From Hydrangea macrophylla (lineage: Eukaryota > Streptophyta > Magnoliopsida > Cornales > Hydrangeaceae), in the NCBI GenBank assembly GCA_033977485.1, contig CM066985.1:76389045-76453044 (forward strand): a stretch of 64,000 bases of DNA. Reading direction: 5' to 3'. The notes under the pieces were generated by a model. The model did not search any database. It was not told the origin of the DNA and worked only from the letters and a program-made list of their open reading frames with translations. Shown one piece after another: positions 1 to 10,378 of the stretch (its first letter is position 1; each line of letters begins with the position of its first letter). A program made the position numbers and the translations under genes.

Positions 1-1701
1 TTTAAATCTTTATTTGATAAATTAGACGGTTCCTCAACGTTTGGCGGAAAGGGCATTTTCGGAATATAATTTGTTAGGGTTGGTTCATTTTCTTTCCAAA
101 TTTTACTCGTATCCTCACCTTTTCTTTATTCGAGTTAATGTGTACCTTTTTTTCTCTCGCATTCGGAATTTCAACAATTTTCTCCTCATGAATAGTCGTC
201 CTAGTCGACATGGCATTAACTTGCTCACTCGTACACCCACCCTCATACTGTCCCTTAGGGTTTTGTATAGTTTGACTAGGCAGCTTACCCTCGTTTCTAC
301 GGCTCATTATATTAGCTATTTGTCCCATTTGGACTCAAGCTTCGCAATGGATTGTGTGTGAGAGTGCACTATTTGTGCTTGTGCATGTACTTGTGTTTCA
401 ATGTTCTTAAGGGATGCCAACACCTTATCCTCAAAAGCATTAACCCTTGGAGGGTTAGGATTAGGAGGAGGGTGTTGGTATTAGTTTTTTTGAAACTGGG
501 GTCGATAAGTATTAGAAAAATTATTCGGCATAGGATTATAACTATTTCGTGGGAATTGTTAAATAGAATTAACATGTTGCTCAACAAATTCTGGATATTG
601 AGATGCAAAAGGACATGCAAAGATATTATGAGACGGTTCAGAACATAATGCACATACTTTAGAAGAGGGTGGACTTGACGTTATGTTCATTTGCATAAGT
701 CGGTCAAGTTTTCTAGATAATTCTTGTATTTCAATTGATTGACTCGACTCAACTCTTACCTCTCGCTTAGGTTGCGAAAGATAACCCTCAGGACGGACAG
801 ATACCGCTTGGTGCATTAAATTCTCGCTCAAAGTTTCAAAAATTTTCCATGCCTCGTTGGCACTTTTGTGTAGGAATGTACCCGCACAAACGGCATTGAC
901 GGTATTACGAACAGAGGGAATAAGTCCCTCGTAAAAGACCTGTACCAACTGCCACTTAGGAACCTCATGATGTGGGCAGGAACGTAATAATTCTTTGAAT
1001 TTCTCCCATGTATCATAAAGCGTTTCCCCATCTTGCATCACAAAATTTGTTAACAATTTTCTTATTTAATTAGTTCTTGTGATTGGGAAAAATCTTTGTA
1101 AAAATGCGTTGTGCAAGGCTTCCCATGATTTAATTGTGTTTGGCTCAAGTGATTGAAGCCAATACTTCGCTTTATCCCTTAAAGAGAATGGGAAGAGACG
1201 CAGTTTTAATTCATCTTCAGTGAAATTTTGGATTTTTAACATAGAGCAAATATCTTGAAAATCTCCTAAGTGTTGATATGGATCTTCATTTAAACAGCCA
1301 TGGAAAGAAGGAAGGAGCGAGATAGTAGATGACTTTATCTCAAAGTGAGATGCCGTCGCCTCCGGTAATTCGATACCTGCTTGAGGCGTGTAAGTCGTAG
1401 GAATAAAATAATCTTTAAGCGGAGGATGTGGCGGTATATTAGGGTTATTTCCATTGTTTTCGTTGTTTTCAATGTCAGCCATTGGAATAGGTTCTATGTT
1501 CAAAGTTTGAGTTTTTCTTAAACGTTTACGGGTGCTTTGAATTTCAGCCTGAAACAATGACAATGGTTTTGGAGTTGACTCGTCGTCTATTTTCAACTGA
1601 GCTCTCAGAGCTTGGGTTGAAGACTTACTAATTCTAAGGGTACGTTCAAGTTCAAGATCGAAATATTTTAATTCTGGTTTACTAGAACATGTACCAAACA
1701 T
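1..1701 (-). pseudogene. gag: E0 gag, broken, truncated by window edge
   Basis: Capsid/nucleocapsid polyprotein of an Athila-type retrotransposon; it would form the virus-like particle and bind the RNA. The start is the ATG at 1701, in a context matching TR-GAG gag (MFGTCSSKPEL versus MLGTRSNKPEL). The retrotransposon gag domain is readable (HLGDFQDICS, FPFSLRDKAKYWLQSLEPNT), followed by a CCHC knuckle (CALCSEPSHNIFAC) near 620-660. An in-frame TAA at about 1065 and another just after 559 fall where TR-GAG has glutamine codons, as expected from C-to-T decay. Left of about 560 the similarity continues through further stops and in another frame, so there is also at least one indel. Not a functional gene. 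Confidence 0.85.
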
Positions 1702-2173
1702 AAACTAAAAAGAAAATAAACTAAAATAAAGACTGACTAAAACAAAAACAAAAAAATAATCACGCAAGTAAGACAACAAGCAAGTACACAGTACTACTAT
1801 GATGCATGTAATTATCCTTATGCAGTGACCGCGTCAAGCACAGCGCCCCGGGTTTTCTAGCTAATGCACGTGAACAATCACTCCTAAACTAATGCAAATA
1901 GCGCGTCTCAGCGCCCTAACTTACAGTGGTTAGAAGCGAATTCCAAAGGAAGCAATTTACTTGGATTTTATTTATTTCTATTTTTTTCGCGTAATCTCCT
2001 TTGTTGTGCTAAGCTACTCTTCTCCGAAACGCTAGAACTTGAAGACTTGAAAAATCACAAAAAAAAAAAATAGTAATTTAAAACAAAAACGAAAAATAAG
2101 AAAAATAAAAACTAATCTAGTATTTACGAATTAACTAGACTTAGATTCTAAAATTAAAGGTAGTGAATTGCAA
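1702..2173 (-). other. E0 untranslated leader between PBS and gag
   Basis: No coding sequence. The stretch aligns by eye, reverse-complemented, with the TR-GAG leader at 11301-11759: both carry a CCCGGG-containing block beside a run close to GCTTGACGC, and a GCATGCATCATAGTAG-like block. A leader conserved between two copies would fit RNA packaging or dimerisation; that role is inference. Confidence 0.55.
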
Positions 2174-2191
2174 TCCCCGGCAACGGCGCCA
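2174..2191 (-). promoter_or_regulatory. E0 primer binding site (tRNA-Asp type)
   Basis: On the minus strand this reads TGGCGCCGTTGCCGGGGA, the 18-nt complement of the 3' end of plant tRNA-Asp and the usual Athila primer site. It lies 5 nt from the inner LTR edge and fixes the element's orientation. Confidence 0.9.
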
Positions 2192-2196
2192 AAAAT

Positions 2197-3705
2197 TGAT
2201 CTCATTGGTATCAAGATATAAAAGTATGCTTAATTTATGCTTTACTTTCAAAAGATTTGCAGTGTGGAAGTAAAGGTCGAACTCACAGAGATTGAATACT
2301 GCGCACTTTAATTTTTCAAACCTAAATTTAGTTAATTAAGAAAAACGGATTTTGGATTTAATTTGAATTAAACTAATAACAATAAAAGTAAATCTAAATT
2401 ATGAAAGCAATTAAATATTTATTTTTATAACAAGTTTAAGGAACCTAGGATTGCAAATCCACCACTAGCTTCATAATAAGGGTATTTACGAATTACTTTA
2501 GCTTATTAAGTTGGATGATAATGGGGAATTGTAGCTACAAGCCCAATTCCTCCGTCAAGAAAATAACTATGGTTCAAGCACCAACATAAACCATCTTTGA
2601 ATAGCACGAATTATCCCACACTAAACTAGGGTTGTGGTATAATCCGTCTAATCTAGGCATGGACTATTTGGATACTTGATAACACAATTTAATTTAAGCA
2701 CCATTACATGTAAATGATCTAAACAAGCACAGCAAGCATAGATCATTGAGCACACTACCATCAAAATAGATCTAAGACAAGAGTAAACTTTGAAAGTAAC
2801 GATTTAATCAATAAAAGCATGATTTATTTATAAAAATCCTCAGAACATGTAACTGTCATCCATACATAATACAACTAAAATCAAAGCATAAAATACACCC
2901 TATTACTTGGCTAGGGTTTCATTGAAACCCTAGATCTTGAGTTTAGTTGGCCATAGAATTGATGAACGGCAAGAGGTTGATGGAGGAGGCCATGGGAATC
3001 CTTGGTCTTCTTTTTCTTCTCCTTGCTTTCCTCTCTTCAATGGCTGAAGTTTTTGTTGTATATGGATGTATCTAATGTTGTGTAATGATGTGTAATCCCA
3101 AAATTGATTTAGAATAGGATTTATATAGAGTTTGGAAGGATTTAGGAAGCTTTCCTAAGTCAAATCGCATTAAAACTACTGTTTTTACATTTCTGGACGT
3201 ATTCAGCCAATTCAGATCGCACAGGGCTCTTCAGGACCTCGAAATACGTGTTTTTGAATTTTTTAACGGGTCGCTCGCGTGGGTCGCTTTAGCGACCAGG
3301 CCATTTTCTAACTTTTCTCAGATTTTCTGCTGCTCTGAGCACCGATCGTAGAATTGCGATAACGTTTGACTCGGACCTCGTATTAACTCACCGTTGCGGC
3401 CACGCGTCCGTAACTCAAAGATCTACATTTCATATCTAGGGAGAAATTTCTCAAATCCAAAGTATTCCTTGCCAAAAATGCGATTTACCAAGGCTGCTAC
3501 TGCATTCAGCTTTCACCGGAATCACCATTTGAGCCCAGAATGACTTCCAAAGCCACTAATCATTGGATTTTTGTGCATTTTCAAATTAAAGCCCCAAATC
3601 CTACAAAATTTAGAATACTTATTAAAAAATAACTAATAACTACATGAAATGGGCTAACAAAGGGTATTTGTTAGACTATAAACGGCAACTATTCGTCGCT
3701 GATCA
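2197..3705 (-). repeat. E0 5' LTR (about 1.5 kb)
   Basis: Bounded by TG...CA on the minus strand (begins TGATCAGCG, ends GAGATCA beside the primer site). The inner 150 bp match the 3' ends of the TR-GAG LTRs (block CCACACTGCAAATCCTTTGAA-like) and the outer end keeps a recognisable GTTAG block. A TATA-like CTCTATATAAAT lies near 3118-3130 (minus). The partner LTR is outside the window, so the target duplication (candidate GTACT at 3706-3710) cannot be confirmed. Confidence 0.8.
3269..3297. repeat. CpG palindrome GGTCGCT-TT-AGCGACC in the E0 LTR
   Basis: Perfect inverted repeat, 7+2+7 nt (3282-3297), with a second GGTCGCTCGCG unit at 3269. It occupies the LTR position, upstream of the TATA box, where the related TR-GAG LTR carries a different CGCGCG-type array. 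Confidence 0.7.
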
Positions 3706-3706
3706 G

Positions 3707-3811
3707 TACTCAATTGGCTTAGTGCCCTTATTTAATAAATTTTTATCTTGCTTAGCTGGTTGTACTCATTTGGCTTAGTGCCCTTATTTAATAAATTTTT
3801 ATATTGCTTAG
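3707..3811. repeat. 56-bp direct duplication
   Basis: Two copies, starting at 3707 and 3763, of a unit with TACTCAATTGGCTTAG and TTTAATAAATTTTTAT, differing at a few bases. It abuts the E0 LTR. Confidence 0.8.
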
Positions 3812-4733
3812 CAAAAAGACGTTTAATTCAGAGCCCAAGATTGCCAAAGTATTTTAGAACTAAGGGTAATGATACAGCAAGCAGTTTCTCATGTGAGAAA
3901 GCGGCTTTTAATCGTTAATTAGATGAAGATTTGGTCTGAAGAGAGTAATTAAAAAATGCTATAAATAATTATATATTCTTCATCCAATGGTTGTAGAGTA
4001 CTTGAGCGTATAAGAAGCTGCGCGCTAATAATACCATGAAATATTTTAGGATAATTAAACCAACCATTAAAAACCACAATTTTTTTATTGTAAATTCTTG
4101 TTAATGGAGATACTTATAGATTGACAATTAGCAAAACAAAGTGAAGATAAAAGCCAAATGAAATAAAATGTACAATCTAAGAAAAGCATAAAATGATATG
4201 TTGGAAGAGGATTACTTGAGGTGAGGCAAGCCAGAGATGAGGTGCTTGATTTTTGGTAGTGGGTTAATAAAATGAAAGGCCTTACATAGAGTTCCAAATA
4301 AATCCAATTCTTTCTTTCTGGGTAACTCTCAAATCACTACATAGAGCGACATTAATAAGGCAAAGGAGATATATTTCCCATCTTATCTTTGTAGAAAAGA
4401 GTATTTTCTTCGTAAAATAGCATTTTGAGAAGAATGGTAAAGTCTTCAGAATTCCAATTAAATAGCGTCAGAGGAAATTGATTGAATCATATGCCTTATG
4501 ACTTCATGGTTTTCTTATATCATATTTTGCTCATCGGTGTAATACCTAATGTAACATATTGACCCCCTCATCGGTGTAATACCCAAACCAAACAGAAAAC
4601 AAAGCAAACCCTCAACAAGGAGGGACAAAACCCCCCAACAAGGAGGGATGGAACCCCCAATAAGAAAGACAAACCCACTCACAAGATGGGACATATTATT
4701 GAGAGCAACAAAAATTAGCAAAGAAAAAGGTTA

Positions 4734-4764
4734 AGGGCTCTACCATGATTCATGGGAGAGCCCT
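4734..4764. repeat. 31-nt near-perfect hairpin
   Basis: AGGGCTCT (4734-4741) pairs with AGAGCCCT (4757-4764), and inside it CCATGA pairs with TCATGG across one T. Only the A:G pair between the two stems is mismatched. The total stem is about 14-15 bp. It could be the core of a small inverted-repeat element or simply a palindrome. Confidence 0.6.
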
Positions 4765-5295
4765 AAGGGGTAGTCACAAGGAGAGCACGGAAGTTAGAGA
4801 GAAGGGAGAGAAAACCTGATTTCGATGTATATGGTCTTTAAAGTTTTTAAATAGATACAATACGGTCCAAATGCCTACTTTTGTAATTAAAGTGATGGAT
4901 TGTACTCACATGCTATGCACTGTCACGCATTTTAGGAACAAAAATGGAACGCCACTAATCTCCCCAATCGTTTATCAGCATAATTGTGCATATCAGTGGG
5001 TAAATTTCATCAAATTTTCTTGCATATATATGCATATAGTTTTTCTTCATTTATTTTTTCTTTTAGTTTGTTAAGAGTAAAATCATGCTTTTAAAAACAA
5101 TAAGTGACCAACAATTATATGTGACTGTTACCATATAATTCTAAAAAATTAAAAATAAACTATGATAGTCACTTTGATTCTGTAAAGAGCCGAGGACTGA
5201 TTTGTAAATAACTAATATTATTGTGAAGTCTAGACGTGGTATGGAGGAGAATGGACATTGATCAGTACGTTATAGTTAATTTTGACTTTTTGTGA

Positions 5296-5465
5296 CACTA
5301 CACCAAAAAGCCCAAATTGGCACCCTTTCGCGAATTTCATCTGGCACTATTTTAAATAGTGCCAAAATTTGGCACGATTTTAGGCCAATTTGGCGCTATT
5401 ACTTACAATGCCAAATCTGGAACTGTTTCAAACAGTGCCAATTAGAAAATTAATCGTGCCAAATA
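5296..5465 (+). mobile_element. CACTA-type DNA transposon terminus (one end only)
   Basis: Starts CACTACACCAAAAAG, the terminal inverted repeat typical of plant CACTA (En/Spm) transposons. Subterminal repeats follow, built on TGGCAC/GTGCCA, including two near-perfect palindromes: TGGCACTATTTTAAATAGTG with its closing CCA (near 5341-5363) and one around ACTGTTTCAAACAGT (near 5421-5440). The 3 bases before it (TGA) would be one copy of a 3-bp target duplication. No matching GGTGTAGTG end was found to the right, so the element is truncated, or its other end was lost or is too diverged. Confidence 0.65.
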
Positions 5466-6861
5466 AACCCCCAAAATGTTCCCTCCAAAACATCTCCGCC
5501 AAATCGTTGACTTAAAAAAAATCCCTCACACCCAAATCGTCATTTCTCTCTCTCTCCCTCTGTCTCCCCAGAAAACCCTATCCCCAAAATACCACTCTCT
5601 CAAGATCTGAACCCTTCGGTGACACCAACCACTACTCTCTCTCTCTTCATTTCTCTCAGTCCCACCGCCGCTGACAACGCCTCCACCCACCATCGTCGGG
5701 CATCAACATCACCATCATCGACATTCTCCACCACCACTCTTCCTCCCTTCCCCCCTCCCTCCAGATTTCAACTGCAATTTGAGTTTTATTTCAAGCTTGG
5801 GTGTGGTTTTTTGTCTCTCTCTCTCTCTAGGTGTTGTGTTACTAATTTATTTTCAGTTAGATTTGGGTTTTTTTTTTCTTGTGGATGTTCTTACAGAAAC
5901 TCTAGATCGATCTCTTATTGTACACTTAAAGTTGTGTGTGTGTGTCACTGTATGTGTGTTTTGAATGCTTATCTGATATTTTGTGTTTTGTTTTTTTTGT
6001 TTTCTTCTTTCCAAAGGATTAAAGGTTACCAATCTCTGTATTGTAAGTCACTTTTAATCAAATCCTTTCCTTTGTAAGTCAATCTGCATTTATTTAGAAG
6101 TCAATCTCTGTATTTATTTGGACTGATTTAAAATTGTGGACATTTCTGTTTGGGTTGGTAAAGTATCTCACCTAACAAATTTGTCAAGAAAGGTAGTCTC
6201 AAGAGTCTCTCATCTAACTAATTTGTCAAGAACGGTAGTATAGTTCCATTTTCAATATCAAATTTGTCGTATCTATATGCTTTGTTGGGCATACATTACT
6301 TTAGCTTTTTTGTTTTTTGACACATTAGTTTAGTGTTTTTGTGCCATTTTTCATTTTCCATTTTATTTTTTGATGCAAGCAATATAGCCCACTGTTATCA
6401 CTTGAGATGTAACTGGATCTTAATGTAGTGGTATGGTCCAAAATGATTGAATCCATTGAATGATTGAACACCCTAAATTTTCTCCCTACCTTTACTCGGT
6501 GACCAAACATAGATGCCATGACTTTTCCTTATTTTTATTTCCATTTTTTCCTGACTTAAAACTTATTTTTCTCTTTTTTGTGCTCCAAATCTTAGAGAAG
6601 TCTGATGAATAGAGATGTTTAGGGCTTTCCAAGGTGAGAAGGTCTCAGAGAAGTTTGATGGTCAAGTCCATTGTTATGTTTTCAAGGTGAGAATTTCAAC
6701 TTAGGCCTTTCCCAAACTGGTTAGATTTCAGCAAGGTTGATGGCACCTATTAAAATGTTTGTTTGACTTATAAAATTGTCAACTATGATAGTTTACGTAA
6801 CTTAATAAGTCAATTAGTGGTGAATATTTACTGAAATTTGTCCTAAAATTCATTGGTAATG
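5466..6861. other. Leader-like CT-rich region and unassigned sequence
   Basis: At 5545-5840 the sequence looks like a plant 5' leader (CTCTCTC runs, AAAACCCTA). An open frame of 152 codons (5619-6077, +) begins there but is rich in S/T/P and then F/C, with no recognised domain. It may be a transposon-captured gene start or internal CACTA sequence. From 6080 to 6861 I see nothing coding. Confidence 0.35.
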
Positions 6862-6866
6862 AAGTT
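6862..6866. repeat. Target site duplication of E1, left copy (AAGTT)
   Basis: AAGTT directly precedes the TGATTCG start of the 5' LTR and recurs directly after the ATCA end of the 3' LTR at 49996-50000. This shows that 6867-49995 was one insertion event plus later nested insertions. Confidence 0.9.
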
Positions 6867-7100
6867 TGATTCGTGTCCAATTTTGCATTTTAAAACTTCA
6901 TAATTTTACCTGTATTGGACCCAAATTATTACTCAAATCGGAGACTTAATGGATAAATTGTGTTTTTGATTGTTCTGGTTGTTACCCTCTGTTAACTAAT
7001 AAAGGTCTCTTTTTGTAGGTTATGTATGCTTGGGTATAGTGACACCCAACCCTTTTGGCTCTCTTGAAGTAAAAAGGAGCAAGAAAGGAGTTTCAGGTAA

Positions 7101-7358
7101 GGCGGATCGATCCGCCATTTAGAGGGGATCGATCCGTGTGTTTAAAAGGAATTCTCTATCAGTTTTGAAAAGGGCGGATCGATCCGTAGTTGTGAAGGGA
7201 TCGATCCGCGTCTTTGCTGGAGCATTCTGCGAAGAACTCCTATAAATGGATCGATCCGGCCAATATGAGCGGATCGATCCGCGCCTTCTCGAGAAGCTGG
7301 TAATTCCCCCAGATGAAAGGCGGATCGATCCGCCCATTACGAAGGGATCGATCCGCGC
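7101..7358. repeat. Array of eight GGATCGATCC palindromes, E1 5' LTR
   Basis: Eight copies of the 10-bp palindrome GGATCGATCC in about 258 bp, mostly in close pairs, several extended to GGCGGATCGATCCGCC. Lies just upstream of the LTR TATA box. The intervening DNA is not repeated, so this is a dispersed motif cluster and not a tandem satellite. Confidence 0.9.
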
Positions 7359-7410
7359 CTCTGCTGAAGACTCTCTTTTTATTACAACTTTGCCCTTTTT
7401 ATGGGAGGAC

Positions 7411-7418
7411 TATATATA
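7411..7418 (+). promoter_or_regulatory. E1 LTR TATA box
   Basis: GGACTATATATAGTTAG context, downstream of the palindrome array and upstream of a CT-rich leader (7455-7490), as expected for the LTR polymerase II promoter. The 3' LTR has the same sequence near 49111. Confidence 0.65.
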
Positions 7419-8297
7419 GTTAGTGATAATGTTTTGCTAGGGTTAACTTGTTTTTTTTAGAGCTCTCTCCCCCTCTCTCCCTCATTTACTCCCCATCTAC
7501 CAATACTTACATCCATTTAGTGTTAGAGAGAAGAGGGGGTCAATGCATTGAATTTTTGGTAGTTTTTATTGAAGATTTCTTTGGATATCCTATGGCATTT
7601 ATAGTGATTTTCTCTTGTTGGTACAATTTCTCCTTTCCTCTCTTTAATATTGTTATCATTATCATTATGAGTAGCTAGATCTTGAAGGTTGGGGATCATA
7701 AACCCACCATTGGACCCATGTGCATTTTATTGTAGAAATCACATACTTTGTAGCATATCTAGAGTTCGTGGGTGTATGGGTGGGTGTTTTGAGACTCCAC
7801 TTCCAATGTCAAGCATTGGAAGTTGCTAAATCTCTAAACTCTAACACTACACCATGTGTTGAATTGGAACATCCATCTAGCATGTTGGTTGTCTACCACA
7901 TGTTTGATGGTTTGTCACAATGAAATTTTTTACTCTAGAATGTGCTACGAGTATGGACGTCATGTGTTGTTTGGTCCAAGGTGGGGGAATGTTCCCCAAC
8001 CTCGATTCCTCCATTTGCAAAACCCCCAAACTTTACTTAAACTTAGCTTTGTTCAAAGTCAATTACCATTTCCCAAATAGGCGTTGTGATTGAATTTAAC
8101 ACTAACTGAATCAAACCCATAGTCGAAAAGACTCATTTCTGGGTCTTAGTTTGTTAATCATTCTTCGCATTATAATTGGTTATTAAGCGCCCACCAAGTA
8201 TTGTTGCACTCCAATCCCTGTGGACTCGACACCCTACTTCCAACATACTACATTTGTAATAGGGTTAAATAAGAACTTGATTTTGACGGAATCAAAA

Positions 8298-8315
8298 TGG
8301 CGCCGTTGCCGGGGA
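8298..8315 (+). promoter_or_regulatory. E1 primer binding site (tRNA-Asp type)
   Basis: TGGCGCCGTTGCCGGGGA, 3 nt inside the LTR, complementary to the 3' end of plant tRNA-Asp. It primes minus-strand DNA synthesis. Confidence 0.92.
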
Positions 8316-9081
8316 TTGAAATTGGCAACAACCTTAGGTCGCTTAGTTTCTAATTATAGTGCTTTTGCTTTTAACCTTCGTTGCTTTCTTGTTGATTGTC
8401 TTTGAAGGAGTAGCCTTTAAGTGAGAATCGACAGTTTCTTACAATGTCAAATCCGAGCAACGCAAGTATGACTAATCCCTTTACAGTTAATACTAACGCT
8501 AGTTCTAGCAGTAGTACTAGTAGTGGGTCGTTTTGGCGGCCTCCGACCACCTCATCGCCGTCATTCACCCAAAATTCGCACAGTACCAACCACCGAGAGC
8601 CGGTAGTTGACGCATTTTCGAATCATGCTACGTTTGCCACAGAAGGAAAAACTCCCATGGATCGATTCCATCGGGAGCAATGGGGTCAACATAACCCCGC
8701 TCCTCCACCTCTGTACCCGCCGCATCCTCCACCTCCTTTTCAACATCATTATCCCCCTCCACCTTCGCAAATGGATCAAACCTTTTGGAGAACGATCGGG
8801 GATTACCTTTAACCCGAGATCGTGTCTTCCCCATCTTGCATAACATCCCCGTACAATGCTGGGGTGTTTCGATTTAAACCAGGAACGATCAATCTTTTAC
8901 CTAATTTTCATGGGCGAGAGAACGAGGATCCCTATAAGCATATTAGGGAGTATGAGGACATATGTGGAACGTTTGAACAACAAAGATGCACACCTGAGGT
9001 TATAAGGCTCAAATTGTTCACGTTCTCCCTAGTAACCCTACCCCCAAATTCCATAGGCTCATGGCCGGAACTCCAAAAGCA

Positions 9082-9870
9082 ATTCTATAAGGAGTTTTTC
9101 CCCATGCCCAAAACACAAGCTTTGGTAAAACAAATTCAAAATTTCTCCCAAGGAGAGCACGAGACCTTTGCCGAGTGTTGGTTGAGGTTCAAGGATCTCC
9201 TTAGGAAGTGCTCGCACCATAGTTTTGACAAATTCCGTCAAATTTCCATTTGTTATGGGGGGTTACAACCCAATACAAAACAATTAATCGAAACCATGTG
9301 CTCCGGGAGTTTCTTAACTCTAGAAGCTGAGCAAGCCGAAGCCCATTCTATAAGGAGTTTTTCCCCATGCCCAAAACACAAGCTTTGGTAAAACAAATTC
9401 AAAATTTCTCCCAAGGAGAGCACGAGACCTTTGCCGAGTGTTGGTTGAGGTTCAAGGATCTCCTTAGGAAGTGCTCGCACCATAGTTTTGACAAATTCTG
9501 TCAAATTTCCATTTGTTATGGGGGGTTACAACCCAATACAAAACAATTAATCGAAACCATGTGCTCCGGGAGTTTCTTAACTCTAGAAGCTGAGCAAGCC
9601 GAAGCCCATTCTATAAGGAGTTTTTCCCCATGCCCAAAACACAAGCTTTGGTAAAACAAATTCAAAATTTCTCCCAAGGAGAGCACGAGACCTTTGCCGA
9701 GTGTTGGTTGAGGTTCAAGGATCTCCTTAGGAAGTGCTCGCACCATAGTTTTGACAAATTCCGTCAAATTTCCATTTGTTATGGGGGGTTACAACCCAAT
9801 ACAAAACAATTAATCGAAACCATGTGCTCCGGGAGTTTCTTAACTCTAGAAGCTGAGCAAGCCGAAGCCC
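9082..9870 (+). repeat. Three tandem copies of a 263-bp gag segment
   Basis: Copies at 9082-9344, 9345-9607 and 9608-9870. I find a single difference among them (ATTCCGTC in copies 1 and 3, ATTCTGTC in copy 2), so the expansion is recent or an assembly product. Each copy encodes part of the gag domain (HETFAECWLRFKDLLRKCSHH). Confidence 0.95.
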
Positions 9871-9908
9871 ATTTGGAGTATGTTTATGAGACTTCGCGAG
9901 GGTGGGGT

Positions 9909-9913
9909 ACATC
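9909..9913. repeat. Target site duplication of TR-GAG, left copy (ACATC)
   Basis: ACATC precedes the 5' LTR and recurs at 18412-18416 right after the 3' LTR. Confidence 0.93.
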
Positions 9914-10091
9914 TGATCGGGAGAGAACTAATCCTAATTATACGCTTTAACGAGCATTTGTTAGTACCTTTTTATCCTGTTTTTGTATATTTTTACTCTG
10001 TTTTCTAGTTTCTGACAGGTTTTGGAAGAAATCAACTCAACCAGGCTAAACAGGGTGAAAAAGCATCAAGAAAGAAGCTGAAAAAACCAAT

Positions 10092-10229
10092 TCGCGCGCG
10101 CGATCCGCGGGCGCGAGAATCTAGAAGTCGCGCGCGCGATCCGCCCGCGCGAGATCCCCAATAACTCGCTCGCGCGATCCGCGCGCGCGAAGGACCAAAA
10201 GTCGCGCTCGCGCGACCCGCTCGCGCGAT
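10092..10229. repeat. CGCGCG/GATCCGCG palindromic array, TR-GAG 5' LTR
   Basis: A run of CG-dense palindromic units (TCGCGCGCGCGA, CGCGCGATCCGCG, CGCTCGCGCGA) separated by AT-richer spacers, 140-280 bp upstream of the TATA box. The same array, 13 bp shorter, lies in the 3' LTR, and a related one at 14678-14901. Confidence 0.9.
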
Positions 10230-10370
10230 ATGCCCAAAAATCAAAGTTGCGTATTTCAGTATACTGAAGACTCCTGTGCAAACGAGACTGCTAAACGACG
10301 TCCAGACTGTAAATTACATGCGTTTCAGTCCGTTTCGAGTTGTAAAGGCTTCCAAAACATGTTGTAGATC

Positions 10371-10378
10371 TATATAAA
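10371..10378 (+). promoter_or_regulatory. TR-GAG LTR TATA box
   Basis: GATCTATATAAACTC context, well placed below the CG-rich array; repeated at 17505-17512 in the 3' LTR. Confidence 0.6.

Larger units (their letters stand above)
1..3705 (-). mobile_element. E0: partial Athila-type Ty3/gypsy LTR element, minus strand
   Basis: On the minus strand, in order: an LTR (3705 to 2197), a tRNA-Asp primer binding site (2191-2174), an untranslated leader and a gag gene running off the left edge. Its gag is closely similar to that of the TR-GAG element at 9914-18411, and leader and LTR 3' end match too, so the two belong to one family or sister families. The second LTR and any pol lie outside the window, so whether E0 is autonomous cannot be told. 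Several stops and a frame change in gag show that it is older than TR-GAG. Confidence 0.85.
3706..5295. other. Non-LTR sequence, no gene recognised
   Basis: AT-rich DNA with only short, low-complexity open frames. It begins with a 56-bp direct duplication (3707-3811; unit carries GGCTTAGTGCCC). Around 4560-4700 there is a C/A-rich stretch with a repeated CAACAAGGAGGGA motif. I see no exon structure, promoter or domain. Confidence 0.5.
6867..8294 (+). repeat. E1 5' LTR (1428 bp)
   Basis: TG...CA bounded (TGATTCGTGTCC to GGAATCA). It is nearly identical to 48567-49995; differences by eye include TGATT versus TGTTATT at the start and scattered substitutions. It holds the GGATCGATCC palindrome array (7101-7358) and a TATA box TATATATA at 7411-7418, about 50 bp below the array. 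Confidence 0.93.
8444..9913 (+). pseudogene. gag: E1 gag, 5' part, broken
   Basis: N-terminal part of the Athila capsid polyprotein. The start is the ATG at 8444 (MSNPSNASMTNP), then a Ser/Thr-rich and Pro-rich arm, then the gag domain from 8870 (FHGRENEDPYKHIREYEDIC). Breaks: an in-frame TAA at 8810; loss of about eight residues in the conserved core, since FSL is followed directly by VTLPPNSIGSW where TR-GAG reads FSLKDKAKYWLQSLEPNTI; a 263-bp segment present three times (9082-9870), which shifts frame because 263 is not a multiple of 3; and the TR-GAG insertion at 9913. The frame leaving the third repeat copy continues across the insertion into 18417 (GTS then NPHDHTLPV). Confidence 0.85.

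Noticed and set aside
5619..6077. 152-codon ORF as a protein-coding gene
   Set aside because: Low-complexity Ser/Thr/Pro then Phe/Cys-rich product over CT-rich and T-rich DNA, no domain; more like a leader region.
7101..7358. Regularly repeated palindromes suggesting a CRISPR array
   Set aside because: The repeats are 10-bp palindromes with irregular spacing inside a plant LTR; no constant repeat-spacer length and no cas genes.
10032..10281. Arg/Ala/Ser-rich antisense ORFs, also at 17179-17415 and 14616-14991
   Set aside because: Translation of the CG-rich palindrome arrays; pure composition effect.
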